A stretch of DNA of 64,000 bases, from assembly GCA_034440615.1 (NCBI GenBank), contig JAOTOM010004325.1, forward strand, positions 160,001 through 224,000, read 5' to 3'. Position 1 is the stretch's first letter; each line of letters starts with the position of its first letter. Positions 44,850 to 56,486 of the stretch are shown one piece after another. This DNA is from Ashinkailepas kermadecensis. Lineage: Eukaryota > Arthropoda > Thecostraca > Neolepadidae. A program made the translations under genes and the position numbers. Below the pieces are notes generated by a model. The model did not search any database, was not told the DNA's origin, and saw nothing but the letters and a program-made list of their open reading frames with translations.

Positions 44850-44990
44850 GACATCTACCGGTGTGACCTCTACCAGTGTGACCTCTACCGGTGTGGTCTC
44901 TACCGGTGTGACCTCTACCAGTGTGACCTCTACCAGTGTGACCTCTACCAGTGTGACCTCTACCGGTGTGACCTCTACCGCTTTGACTTG
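44850..44990. repeat. 15-bp minisatellite, about 9-10 copies
   Basis: The unit GTGACCTCTACCAGT/CGGT stays in phase with the codon frame, giving a TSTSV- or TGVTS-like peptide. There is no wider gene context. Confidence 0.9.
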
Positions 44991-45699
44991 AGCGTCGCTT
45001 TGCACACTTCTGGTGTTGTTCAAGCAGGATCAATAAATAATCAATCGGACACCACAAACGGTAGTGAACTACCACCTTAAGTAAGGGGCAGAGCTTCAAG
45101 TAAATCATTGGAATGATAAAGCAATGCTAAATCTGATGATTTCAAAACGAATTTGAGGTACTCACTCGTAGGGCCCCGTGCTAAGATTCTTAATTATGGG
45201 GGCGGTTCAACTGAACTTTGGAGGGTCTCGAGCCCCTCAAGGAGATAAACAGCTTCACTTACGACCGAAATATCACTTCCAAGAGCAAAGTCTCACCAAA
45301 GTTGCGAAAACTTATGATGAACATCCTTCTCAGAATAAGACAGATCATGTGAGGTATAGGTAGAAAAGTGTTCCTCAAGACTTCGAAACACAGGTATGGC
45401 CTCATAGTTGAGCCAAGGCAATTGCAGTCGTCAGGACGTATCGAATTGTTTGAACATTTGAAATTTGTTAACGATGTGCATTTTTCACCATGTTTAAAAC
45501 AAGGCACTTGTGCGGCTCGAGGTCGGGCAGGCTGATCCAGCCGTCACATTGGCACTTGCCCACGTCAGTGGCGAGGAGTGGTTAGGCACCAGGGGGAGAG
45601 GGGGGGGAGCTGCCGACACCTCTTCATCGCGTCAGTAGTCAGTCAGCCGTGTGCTGGCAGCTAGCCTCCAGCCTGGTGGCCTGTTCCGTACCAGACATT
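44991..45699. other. No recognisable gene
   Basis: AT-rich to mixed sequence with short frames only. A G-rich run (GGGGGAGAGGGGGGG) lies near 45590. Confidence 0.6.
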
Positions 45700-45739
45700 C
45701 GATATTGACTGGCCCATAAAGCGGGGCCAGTCAATATCG
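45700..45739. repeat. Perfect 16-bp hairpin
   Basis: CGATATTGACTGGCCC (45700-45715) is exactly inverted at 45724-45739 around an 8-nt loop. Confidence 0.95.
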
Positions 45740-45818
45740 ATGATGCATCCACACCCACTAACTGTGAGGTAGAATGTTCCGCGGCTGAGCTTTCACCATA
45801 ACGATTATGTCTCGTACA

Positions 45819-46040
45819 TATGGATGTTGATTTCTGAAAATAATTGGGCGGGGATGGGCAAAATACATGAAGGCAGGCTCGAAGGCTACATGAATGCAGG
45901 CTGAAATGGATTTGAAGGGGAAGGGTGAGGGCACACTTCATAGGGTTCCATGATAAAAGTGGAAATTATTGGGGACAGGGGGTAAGGCCAACATCGAGGA
46001 GACGCTTGCCACCTCAAAAGTATATAAAGCAACACCCCTG
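45819..46040 (-). mobile_element. hAT-type MITE family A, minus-strand copy
   Basis: 222 bp. Plus-strand right end CAACACCCCTG and left end TATGGATGTTGA form the family termini. Flanks CTCGTACA (45811-45818) and CTTGCACA (46041-46048) match at six of eight positions, an aged 8-bp target duplication. Confidence 0.8.
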
Positions 46041-46854
46041 CTTGCACACACAATGCCGAGTTTATTCTGAACATTGTTTGCAAGCCGCCAGCTGTTGCCG
46101 ACGTGGCACAGTTCGATGCTGGCCGACCCGGCGCCGGCAGGTGGCGGCCGGTCGATCGCCACTCAGCCGTGACCCTCGCCTAAAGTGCACGCGTCCGCCT
46201 GCGCCACCGCCTGCGGCGGTGTTTGTGAGGTCGGCACGCCGCCACAACACCAGCTCCCACTTCCGCCGCCGCCCGGCGATGGCGGCCCTGTTCTGTCCGG
46301 ACGACGAGCGCGTCGATCACCATCGAGTCAGGACGTCATGGTGCTGATGGACACTGTGCGGTGCATTGGTGATGAGAAGATGACCGGCAGGCTTTTTGTT
46401 TGCTAAGTAGAATATCCGATGGGATGAAACCTGCTTGACCACCGTAAGGAAAGTAATAATTCACTATTTTTGTTCTGTAAATCAAGTCTGTTTCACCACG
46501 CTTATAAAAAATACGGGGCGGAGCAAATTTCATTTAAATCACATGAAAAGTATGTCACCATTTTGTTCCTTCGGTGGTGAAGAGGTAGGTAACCGGTCTT
46601 CTATGTATGCACAACAATAGCGCTAGAGCTAAAATTATGCATAAGTCGCGAGTGTCACGTCGTTACTTCGAAAGACTAGGAAAGAGCAGCAATTATCACA
46701 ATCTTCGGCATAGACAAAACAATGTTGTGTCGTTGATTTGTTTTGTCTGTGGTAGACAAACGGCATAAGAGCTATTAAAAAATCCTGGTCGGTTAACGCT
46801 TCGAAAGCGTGAAGTTTCTCGCTTCCGTTCCCTGCAGAACGCGAAAAATCAAAT
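46041..46854. other. No recognisable gene; GC-rich patch 46080-46350
   Basis: The CG-rich patch (GCCACCGCCTGCGGCGG) has open frames on both strands without a recognisable domain. The remainder is AT-rich. Confidence 0.5.
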
Positions 46855-47062
46855 CACGAGCGTTGAGTTATGAAAACTATTGGGGGACGGGCACAATACA
46901 CGAAGGCCAAGAGAGTCCAAATGGATGGTGGGTGTGTGGATCGGTGCGGGGAGCATAATCCATGGGGTCCCATGTGGAAGTTGAAATTATTGTGGGGAGG
47001 GAGGGGGGGAGCCATCATTGAGGGGCACTTGCGCCTCAAAAGCACATGAAGCATCACCCCTG
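46855..47062 (-). mobile_element. hAT-type MITE family A, minus-strand copy
   Basis: 208 bp. Plus-strand right end ATCACCCCTG, left end CACGAGCGTTGAG. The interior matches the family (GAAATTATTGTGGGGAGGG, GAGGGGCACTTG). The flanking 8-mers do not match convincingly. Confidence 0.75.
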
Positions 47063-47148
47063 AACCATCCAATTCTGGATTAGCAATTGAGGGTCACGCT
47101 TGCCTTTTAATTTTTTGCTTTCCAGGTGCCATGTCCATGGTGCAAGAT

Positions 47149-47722
47149 GTCATAAATAAAGTCATAAAGTCATAAAGTATCTAGGCTTAATAAGAGCCAC
47201 AGGGGCCCATCTGGGTTAAGCCTATCTAGAAAAGGTACTAGAAATGTACATACTCCCACCCCAATCAATCCCTTATCCCTAGGAAGCTATATACCCCAGC
47301 CTATCTAGCACCACTCACTTGCTACCACATAACACCCTCAACAATCACAAGCTCCTCCCATCATACCCATTGTGTCACCATAGACAATCTCATCACTATC
47401 ACATCCCGAAGGAAGGTGCTGAATCCACTGCTAGGTACACCCTATATAAAGTTATAAAGCGTTTAGACTTAATAAGAGACTCACTTGCTATTGCATAACA
47501 CACTCACAATTACAAACTCCTCCCAACTCCCATCTCCTCCCTGTCAATCAACCCTCCCTGGAATACAGAAAAACAAGCCCCCTATTCTTATGATTGTCTA
47601 TGCCATTTTTAAAGATGTTCAGTGTGTTGCTACCAACAATGGTTCCTGGCAGCTGGTTCTCTCACCTGGTTCCAGTGTTCTACTACCCTGTTGGTGAAGA
47701 AAGACTGTCTTAACCATGTGGT
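47149..47722 (-). mobile_element. CR1-like LINE 3' fragment (copy 3)
   Basis: Very similar to the 3' end of copy 1: octamer tail (CTTTATGA)n at 47160-47180, the same TAGGCTTAA/TTAAGCCTA hairpin, and the same 3' UTR. It has fewer internal UTR repeats than copy 1. It breaks off in the last part of ORF2 near 47722. No useful coding sequence remains. Confidence 0.88.
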
Positions 47723-48739
47723 GGTATGACGATGACGTATGACTGCGCCTCAAGACGGGAGGCATAGGTGGTCTCATAGAGTGCTCAAATGATGGATTCT
47801 GCTTCTCTGAGACACGTGTTTATTTTTCTCATACTCTTATTCCCGTTTTCCCTTAGATACTGACAGGCTATTAAGAAGAGGTGGATATTTTTTTTTCTGT
47901 GCGTGAAATGGTCCGATCATCCCGATTCTGTGCGTCTCTTCGTGTATTGCATAGTCGTACAGACACAGGGGGCCAGAGGATTCTTGTCCCAACTTTTCGT
48001 GATCTTAACCATGGGTCCTATGGGGAAAATGACGCAGTACGATCTACTTTCACTATCGATGTTATGTTCTTGATTTATTGGATGAATGGGTGGAAACACC
48101 GACTCCAGAACATATCCCACCCAGCTACAGACATCTGGAAAGATTGGGTGGGTGTGAGTCTACTTGCCTGATATCTACATATTAATGTCATAAGGAACAT
48201 ATCTTTGTGTATGCATGTTTTCTGAGTATTGCGCAGCACAATTGTATTAGATAATGTCTTTCCGTACGCTTAAGGCCCGTTCCAATGGCACTAAGGTTTT
48301 TATGAGCATCAATTGTGGTACTTCAGTATTCCGTTTACCAGTAATCTGCCTCCGATGATAGCCAATGTTCTGCAGAATACTGAGCCCTGATTACCGCTAG
48401 CAAAATTGTCAGCGACTATCGAAGAAGGCGACCTTATAACAACTCAATGAGTGGTGCTTACGAGACATCAAATTGCACTTGAACGGCAGAAGCCAGACTC
48501 TCTGCGCATCGTACTTTGCGTGGCATATTGCGTTGCGCCAGGATCGACAGAAACCTCGCATGAGTCTGCTCGTATTGATCTGTTCGCAGTACTTACCCAA
48601 TTTATTTCCTGTTGCTATGTCTCCCACCGGTGCTGATCAGTTTAATTCCCCGTTTCTATGATGCTCTCGGAGCCAAGTAGGAGAACCACCAACAGACGCT
48701 TGGGTATTTTTTTCGGAAGCGGGAAGGTGATTTATTTGC
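47723..48739. other. No recognisable gene
   Basis: AT-rich. The longest frame is under 100 codons with no motif. Confidence 0.6.
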
Positions 48740-48799
48740 TCATCTTGTGTGCATCGATGTTTCGATGCACACAAGATGAAGAAGTTCGAAGCATCGAAC
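48740..48799. repeat. Perfect 18-bp hairpin with an adjoining small hairpin
   Basis: TCATCTTGTGTGCATCGA (48740-48757) is exactly inverted at 48762-48779 around TGTT. Just downstream GTTCGA-AGCA-TCGAAC forms another stem. Both share the ATCGA/TCGAT core. Confidence 0.92.
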
Positions 48800-50365
48800 T
48801 CATCGATATTTCACTTGATTTTGGATGACTCATTTGAATGAAAAAAGGCTAGTCACGATCAGGTACGGCGGAACGGATCGCGGCACACGAGGGGAGGGGG
48901 AGGGGCTGTACTTTCGGCAGTTAGGCAATGTGTTTTGGGTGCATCTTACTGCAAGTATATTGCTCATACAGTGTTAGTGATCAATGTGCAAGGCTGGAAG
49001 AAGCCAAATCACTTCATAGTGGCGGTCAGACCAGAAGTGACCAAGCGCGCCATCACAGAGGTCTCAGAGAGACCAGCTGACGTCACGGCATGGTTCAGGT
49101 ACTTGCGACACACAAGCCAGCTTACAATTGGAAAATTGGAAAAGCCCATTGAGGAAGCTTCCACGTTCTGTGCTTGTTGTTTGTAATTTTTACAATTATG
49201 AGTGTTTGCTGGATACGCCATAAATATTTTGCTTAATATTAATATTAGCCCGCGCAAAGCCAGTGACAGGAGATTGTTTCTGCAATATAAATGAAAAACG
49301 ACTCATGCGAAACACTAAAATTTTTGATAGTTTATGGATCATTCATTGCGTGTCTTTTCGTAAACAATGTTAGCTTCTAGCGGATGTAATGTTCTCGTTG
49401 TAGCGGTTTCAAAGGAGCTTTACGCCGAGCACTTCGGTACCGCACATGTGGTGCCGTAGGTACGTTCTCGTTTATCATCCAGCACATTATAGAAATGACT
49501 GGATAAAATGCGAAGAAACTCTTCAGAGATCTGCGGGAATTCATTGCAGAACGTTTGGCATAAAGTTTGTTGCCAGATTACGTCAGGTCACTAACCTGAG
49601 ACGATTTGTTATGGGCACGTTCCGGCGGATTTCCGCAGATTGATCCCTGTTTCAAAGTTCGAATCCTAATGGATGGCGTATTGCTTTAAAAAAAAAATTA
49701 CGAGTGGAAAAATGCCAACCGCTAGAGAGGAATTGCGCACAATACATGATACCCTCATGAAATACATCTTACCGTGGCAGACATCAAGACGAATGTCAAC
49801 GAGGTGTCGCATGATCCCATAGCATTCTCTAGCATCTCATACCATAGCATAGCAAGCCACACAGGATGAATATGGGGTCTTGGCTTTGGGGCCCACAAAT
49901 CATTTGCGGCCCCGTGGAAGAAACAAGAACCCCGAATCCGAAATCAGCAATTACTCTATTACCAGGTTTAACCTATTTTGACCCCATGTGCCTCTGTTGA
50001 CCTCTGGTTATCGAAGGCCATAGATCAGTTAACTAAAGGTGATCCAAGCTGTTTCATTGGGTAATTCTTGGTGCTGAATTCAAATTCTGTGTTAATTTTT
50101 ACCCTCTGGGGTCCAAAATTATGCGTTTGTGATCCCAAAACTAAAATTTCATAATGGCCCTGGGTGATTTGACCTGACCTGCACAGAGGAGCAAGTGAAT
50201 GCTATTGGAACACAGGACCCCTCAATACACTTAAAATTGAATGAGAAACACCGTTATATTATTTCATACCGGTATAATGCATAGTATGCAACCTATTTGG
50301 GTTCAAACTTGACGCGTGCGAAGTCCGCCGAAAGCAGCCGGGACAGGTTCCCGAAGAATCGTCAC
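48800..50365. other. No recognisable gene
   Basis: AT-rich. A B-box-like GTTCGAATCC near 49656 has no A-box partner. CATAGCATTCTCTAGCATCTC-type short repetition occurs near 49820-49850. Confidence 0.6.
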
Positions 50366-50550
50366 CAATAATCTGATCTGATCTGGCATGTTATCGTCAC
50401 AGACCAGTAATCTGATCTGAGCTGGCATGTTATCGTCACAGACCAGTAATCTGATCTGATCTGGCATGTTATCGTCACAGACCAGTAATCTGATCTGAGC
50501 TGGCATGTTATCGTCACAGACCAGTAATCTGATCTGAGCTGGCATGTTTT
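50366..50550. repeat. 39-bp minisatellite, about 4.5 copies
   Basis: The unit is GTAATCTGATCTGAGCTGGC plus ATGTTATCGTCACAGACCA. Because 39 is a multiple of three, a repeat peptide appears on the minus strand. Confidence 0.93.
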
Positions 50551-50736
50551 ACACCAAATGTTCCGCAATGAATATCCACAGTAGTGAGCAAAATGTATGC
50601 CCGCTAGCCACTTCCGTGTGCATGGTATTTTCGAAAATCCGAACTGGGGCTGTTGCTATCGCCCTTGGGCCACACTGGGGGAACATCAACCTCAATATAA
50701 TAATTTTGGGTGCATCAGTTTCGTCATGCCACTCAC

Positions 50737-50860
50737 GGACGGTGGCTGAGCCCTGAGCAATAGGCATGCTGGATTACCCTTTCCGTAAGTGGCGGGACTC
50801 ATGGACGGTGGCTGAGCAATAGGCATGCTGGATTACCCTTTCCGTAAGTGGCGGGACAGT
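50737..50860. repeat. 59-bp tandem duplication
   Basis: GAGCAATAGGCATGCTGGAT and its continuation start at 50755 and 50814. The copies are nearly identical. Confidence 0.9.
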
Positions 50861-51109
50861 TGCTGAGATAACTTTCGCTCTATTCCCCCTCCGTCTCGTC
50901 CTCCTTCGACACAATACTAACACAAATTCGACACATTTTTTACAGGTCGATTCAATTATTGGTCAAGTGGGGTATTACAAAATTAAGCAAGGGGCCCAGA
51001 GAAAATGGATGGCACCAGTCCCACACAGAATATGGACTCTACCATCGCCTAGGGGAAGCAGACCTTCGGGTAGCATGTTCACTGCCCACTGCTGTCAAAC
51101 ATTATCTTT

Positions 51110-51290
51110 GTTTTCAACTATTTCCATGTTTTTCCTTCCCAAGTTCGAAGTGAAATGGTCGAAACCCGAGGAAAGATAAGATTTTAGGCATAGCTTCGGC
51201 TCAAAATTGTGTGGTTTTGCCACTGTGAGATGGTCAGCTGGACCCATCAGTGACTTGGACCCACCTAGCGCTGCCAGGATTCCATTGCTG
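51110..51290 (-). repeat. Dispersed repeat family C, copy 2
   Basis: Reverse complement aligns with 26915-27065 at roughly 70-75%. The same frame stays open in both copies and gives similar short peptides (ALGGSKSL and ALGGSRSL). This may be a decayed coding remnant of an unknown mobile element. Confidence 0.6.
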
Positions 51291-51394
51291 ATTTGATGCC
51301 GCAACCATGGGCATAGGTTAGGTTAGTACCTAAATTTTACTAACTGGTACCAGCGAGGATGAAGTCTGGTCGAGTGTACTCCCATGCATGCATA

Positions 51395-51579
51395 TAGGGG
51401 TGTAGGCCTGTATGCTTCTGGGAGCACACTTGCCCCCCTCCGATGTTGGCCTTGCCCTCCCAATAACTTCAACTTTTAACATGAGACCCTATGTAGTATG
51501 CCCCCTCAATCCAATTGGGCCCGCTCATTGCCTTCATGTATTGTGCTCTTCGAATAATTTCCAGAAACTTACACCTACG
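51395..51579 (+). mobile_element. hAT-type MITE family A copy
   Basis: 185 bp. Termini TAGGGGTGTAG and ACACCTACG. Interior blocks GATGTTGGCCTTGCCCTCC, AATAACTTCAACTTTTAACA and TTCATGTATTGTGC match the family. Flanks CATGCATA and CATGCCTG agree at six of eight positions. Confidence 0.8.
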
Positions 51580-53129
51580 CATGCCTGCCAAAATTTAATG
51601 TGAGTGACCCGACCCGATCCGACCCAGCCCTGTCGACACTTTGAAACTTTAACAACTTTTTAGTGCTGTTTGACCCAACTCCTTAGTCAATTTGTACACC
51701 TTTGCTTTTTTTGTCCTGCAGTACAATTTCATGGAAGTGGAAGTTCCAACTGTGGTTGAAGTTCCCAATGCCGAAATATCATTGATATAAAATGCACTGG
51801 CAAACGCTATTCCCCCCCTAAACAAAAGTACAGCGTCAAGCTGTTGAAATGCATGGTGGGGTATTTCGCGATAATTCTGCATGGTGCGCTGAGCTATGGC
51901 ACGCGTGCACACTATTTGTTTGAAGGTCAAACTTTGGCGCTGTAACTGAATCCGATAACCCAGTAGAAAGTCAAATCCATACGGGTCCAATAATTTGTAC
52001 CACTCGGCCATGCAGACAGCATGCCCTGCTGCTGTAGGACAGCCTGGTACACAGCAGGTGGTGGCGCAAATACACACAGCAGCAGCTGCTGTCAGTGGAG
52101 GATGTCTGTCTCCTGGCCGTAGGGCAGCTCTAGAGAAGCTGTAGGGCAGCTGTATGGCAGCTGTTGTCGGCAGAGGATTTCCGTTTACTAGCTGTAGGAC
52201 AGCCTGCCGCTGGGCACTCGAAGCTGTTAGTTTGTGGCGTAAGCACATGTCAATTATCCCATCTGCTTGAGCAGGGAAACTTTCGATTACGATGCGATCA
52301 GACAAACGAGCACATTGTTAAGCTTTTCAGATGCTCGGTGTGTGAGGTGCCCGCTTACAAGACCAATATTTTCATACGTTTTCCTGATCGCAGGGTATTG
52401 GAAGCTTCGCTATTCATGTCAACGGAGTAATTGGCACGAGCTACTACGCCCAGAAAGCCCTGAAAGTCCAGAAAGCTACTACGCAGGAGACCTGTTCCAA
52501 CCGGGGAGGGTCGTGAATTGGTAGAAGAGTAAAGATGCATCCAGCAGGAGGCGGTAAATCGATTGACAATTTGACTGAATTGCATTTTTTCGTCATTTGT
52601 TTTTATTAGCGAAGATAATGAGGGTGTAAAGTATGACTGAGTTGAAGGGAATGGTTTAGACGGGTACTGTGAAACTTTAGATCGCTACCACATGTTCGGT
52701 TCAGGAAATATATAAAGTTGGTTGTGGATTCTAGTAGGTATCCACCACCACGTGTGCTGACAACTGTACCTGACGAGTTTGATCACGGCAATACATTTCC
52801 GCATCTTGTAACGAATTTATACAGCAAGTGTTACCATCCACCACCCTACATTAAAATTTTTGCGAAACCGCACAGAAATAGAGCTAGGTAATTGGAGAAC
52901 AACACAAATAATGCTGAAGCTGTAGGTGACCAGTCCCAGAAACGTTCGCTTCAAACTTTTACGATCATATTCCACAGATTAGTGACATCGAGTGCCCATC
53001 GCTTTCAGAGGATATTTGGCCTGTTGCGTGCAGGCATGCCGTCCTCCAGTACGTGGCAGTATATGGCACACTATAACTTGTGCTGGAAGACGACATGGAC
53101 GGATGGGGGCTCTCCATCGCACCACGATG
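51580..53129. other. No recognisable gene; CTGTAGGACAGC repeats
   Basis: Between about 52020 and 52210 the motif CTGTAGGACAGCCTG and shorter GTAGGGCAGCT variants recur (159 bp between the two longest). The rest is AT-rich without a domain. Confidence 0.55.
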
Positions 53130-53760
53130 TGTCCTCCCCCCCCTCCCATCACACTACGGTGTATCGCCAATTACACCCCGGCCACTCACCACACCACCAC
53201 GTACCCCACAACATTACGATGTACCCCACAAGACCACGATGTATCCCACCAGGCCACGATGTGCCCCACCACACCACGACGCGTCCCCACCACACCACGA
53301 CGCGTCCCCACCACACCACGACGCGTCCCCACCACACCACGACGCGTCCCCGCCACACCACGACGCGTCCCCACCACACCACGACGCGTCCCCACCACAC
53401 CACGACGCGTCCCCACCACACCACGACGCGTCCCCGCCATACCACGACGCCTCCCCACCAACCCACAACGGGTCCCCATCACACCACAACGCGTCCCCGC
53501 CACATCACGACGCCTCCCCACCACACCACGACGCGTCCCCACCACACCACGACGCGTCCCCACCACACCACGACGCGTCCCCACCACACCACGACGCGTC
53601 CCCGCCATACCACGACGCCTCCCCACCAACCCACAACGCGTCCCCACCACACCACAACGCGTCCCCGCCACATCACGACGCGTCCCCACCACACCACGAC
53701 GCGTCCCCACCACACCACGACGCGTCCCCACCACACCACGACGCGTCCCCACCACCCCAC
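53130..53760. repeat. 21-bp minisatellite (~24 regular copies) with 168-bp higher-order repeat
   Basis: The unit is CACCACACCACGACGCGTCC plus C, degenerate before 53265 and regular after. The variant CGCCATACCACGACGCC recurs at 53435 and 53603, exactly 168 bp (eight units). The 21-bp period keeps every frame open on both strands, giving TTRPHHT- or WWGRVVV-like peptides that I do not consider real. Confidence 0.95.
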
Positions 53761-53963
53761 CTGGCCGACCAGGTGTCGACACGGTCGGGCCGGCTCTGTC
53801 GACACCACCAGTCGATGGCGAGTCGGCGGCCAGACCGGCGCGCCAGAGCCGGACGTGGCCCAGATGCGGGCGGCCCGCCTGCCGACAGCTGCCATCTTGA
53901 CCTCTGATCCCACGTGGTCAGCGACCTCACGCGGTTGTCACCCTGGGACAACCGGAGACGGCG

Positions 53964-54270
53964 ATGGCGAAGCCCGGCGAGCAGGACGACTTCGAGATCA
54001 TGAAGAATCGCTACCGCTCGTTCAACTCAACGCTGGCGCTGAGCGACGCTCTGGGACAGCTCGAGAGCGAGGTGTGCTCGCCCAGCGACCTGTGCGCAGC
54101 CTCCGGCGGGCTCACAGGTCACGCGCCACGCGCGCCGACACCGTGCCGGTGGCCGTGTGCTCCGCCCCCGGATGCACCGCCTCCCGTCCGGCGAGTCCTC
54201 AGAGCCCACGGAGTCCGCGGAGTAGGCGCAGTTCCCAGGTGTCGAGGTCGTCGTCCCCGCACTCGGCCAG
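53964..54270 (+). CDS. Candidate 5' exon(s) of an unrecognised gene
   Basis: From the ATG at 53964 the frame reads as ordinary, non-repetitive protein with GC-rich third positions (QDDFEIMKNRYRSFNS, LALSDALGQLESE). It becomes proline/arginine-rich after about 54110. From there the frame two bases on looks more protein-like (SPQSPRSPRSRRSS) and ends at a strong splice donor, CAG/GTGAGC, after 54270 in phase 2. A small intron, an indel in the assembly, or two overlapping chance frames could explain the change. It may join to the exon at 63115. Function unknown. Confidence 0.35.
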
Positions 54271-54463
54271 GTGAGCAGCCACCACAGTCGGATTGGACTG
54301 TGAGATTACCGAACAGTGCTTTGGGAATTTCCTGTGACGCCGACCTGAGGTCACGAAGGTCGTCTGGGGGATATCCGCCCACATTGGCTCCCACGGTGTC
54401 TCAGTTTGGCAGTGAGCTGCTGGCGGTGTGCTGTGCTGTGTGAACGAGTTGATTTGTCGAGCC

Positions 54464-55039
54464 CAGTGGCGTAGCCCGGGGTGGGGGTTGAAGGGGGTGG
54501 CAGCCCCTAGAGGGTCGGAGGGGGCCCTCAAGGCGTAGGTGCAGGGGGTACGCAAGGGTCCATGTGCCGACGTGAAGGGCCCCGGGACCGACGAAAGGCG
54601 TGACGGGCTGACCGAAAAGGCCCCGGGACGATGAAGAAAGTCCAAAATCAACGGAGAGTGCCCTCGGGAAACGAGAGTGACCTCGGCTGGGTTAATGTGA
54701 AGGGCTTCTAGATCGACGGAGGGGGCGCCGAATCGTTGGAAGGACTCCCTGACTGACGGAGAGGGTCTCGAACCAATTTGAAGGGCCCCTGGGCTGATGG
54801 TAGAGCTCAAACCGAAGAAAGGACCCCTGACCTGTTAGACAGGGCCAAATCGTTTCAGAAGGAGCCTCTGGCTTGCCGGAAAAGGTCCTGAATCGTCAAA
54901 GGGGGCCCCTGGGAAGATGGAGGGGGACCTAGTTACCGCAGAGGACATCGGACCGTCAAAAAGGGCCCTTTCTGTCCCTGTTTCATTGCATTTATTTGGG
55001 GTCGGGCCTCCCCTGAGGAAAATTATGGCTGCGCTACTG
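54464..55039 (-). mobile_element. MITE family B with 13-bp TIRs
   Basis: Begins CAGTGGCGTAGCC and ends GGCTGCGCTACTG, 11 of 13 inverted matches. The interior is built from degenerate ~25-30-bp GGCCCC/GACGGAGG units. The reverse complement is colinear with 21548-22064 (CAGGGGCCCTTCAAATTGG, GGCACTCTCCGTTGA and others). No clear target-site duplication. The TIR motif is seen in several DNA-transposon groups, so I leave the superfamily open. Confidence 0.75.
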
Positions 55040-56395
55040 ATGGCCTCGCCTTATCATGAATACCCTCCCGATTAATATACGTCTGAGCGTAGCAGATAAC
55101 AGAAAGACGCAATGGTGTACATAGCAATCGTATTTTTATCCAAGGTAATAATAGTCATGCCTTCAGTGGAGATATGTTAATCTCCCTTTGTTTTCCGTAA
55201 TAGGTTTTCTGTTGATGGCTGTTGTCGGCAGTCAAACGGTTTGATTTTTCTGTCTTTACTAGACTGTTGTACCTTGATTGTGCGTCTCGCATTACTCACG
55301 CAAAACCGGAGTATATATATATATATAAACATAGGGGCACTTTTAAAATACCGTAAGCGAAATCCGAGGAGTTTCGGAAAGAAATGAGTGGGGACCCTAT
55401 ATAGGTAGAAGGCTCTCTTCAGATGTTCATCTTCGGGGACCAAATCCTGGCTACGCCAGGATCAAATGGGAAACAAATCGCTGATCTGTTTCCCTCTGTC
55501 TCGAGTTCAGTCCGAATATGCTAGCCCAATAGGGCTTAGAAACAAAGACAGTTTTCATCGGCTGTTGGGAGTAAGGCAGAAGAGAAATTCTGAGTTTCGA
55601 ACTGGGAAGGAGATCCGCCGCTTTTAGTGTCATATTTACGAACTTCCATCACAATATTTCTCCTAAATCGCACTAAATATTTATTCAAAGAAAGAGGTTT
55701 GTGTCGGAATCTCCACGCGCGGGCAGCCTATCACACGTCCAGCACCACACTTGTCTCGCGCCACTGGTCATCCGTCCCGGGTGGCCAACAGTTAGCACGC
55801 TGGATTTGTTTCCCTCTGTCTGGAGTTCAGTCCGAATACGCGATAGTGCTTTGTATTTTTTATTTGTGTCTTTAGTAATAAACTTTGGTCAATGCTCTTG
55901 ATAATGCACTTACAATGGGATTTTTCCCTCCACTTTGAATTCAGTTCTACATTCGTAACATTATCGCCTTAAGGCCAAATACTTCAGCTTTCAAGATTCT
56001 CGAATATGTTAACGTATTCGAGACAGTTTTTGACGGCTGCGAAATGGCGCGTTCCACTTGGTCTTATTATGCATGATCTCGAGATACCAGAGGCGGGATT
56101 TTGAGGCGCCCACAGGGTCAAGGTCAAGACGAGAAATAACCGAGAAGGCGAAAATGTAAGGAGAGTAACAATTCTTACTTGATGTCACCTCGGCAGTGTT
56201 TGCCTGAAGTGGATTGTGCAATGTTGGGAAGGTCAGTTTGCTGCTCGAAGCCAGCACTAGGGCCTCAGATTTCAACGCACTATTTTTATCCCATCGCTGA
56301 AATCGCGTCTATACGTTTTTCTAACGTTCTTTTTGACCTGGCAATCTCGAGAATTTGTTCTCAGCACAACAATCCGAGAAAAACGGACCCTCCGA
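55040..56395. other. No recognisable gene; short direct repeats
   Basis: TTTCCCTCTGTCTSGAGTTC followed by AGTCCGAATA occurs at about 55490 and 55808. A small palindrome ATCCTGGC-TAC-GCCAGGAT lies at 55446-55464, and an AT microsatellite at 55313-55326. No gene is seen. Confidence 0.6.
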
Positions 56396-56486
56396 ATTGT
56401 GTCCGGCAATTGTGTCCGACAATTGTGTCCGGCAATTGTGTCCGACAATTGTGTCCGACAATTGTGTCCGGCAATTGTGTCCGGCA
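56396..56486. repeat. 13-bp minisatellite, about 7 copies
   Basis: The unit is AATTGTGTCCGGC/CGAC. Confidence 0.93.

Noticed and set aside
44849..45023. VEVTLVEVTPVE-type peptide on the minus strand
   Set aside because: Translation of the in-phase 15-bp minisatellite, too short and without gene context.
49600..49680. tRNA-like B-box GTTCGAATCC
   Set aside because: No A-box at the proper distance and no cloverleaf.
52892..54274. 460-codon open frame with TTRPHHT repeats
   Set aside because: Most of it is the 21-bp array. Only the non-repeat 3' part near 53964-54270 has a protein-like look, and it was listed separately.
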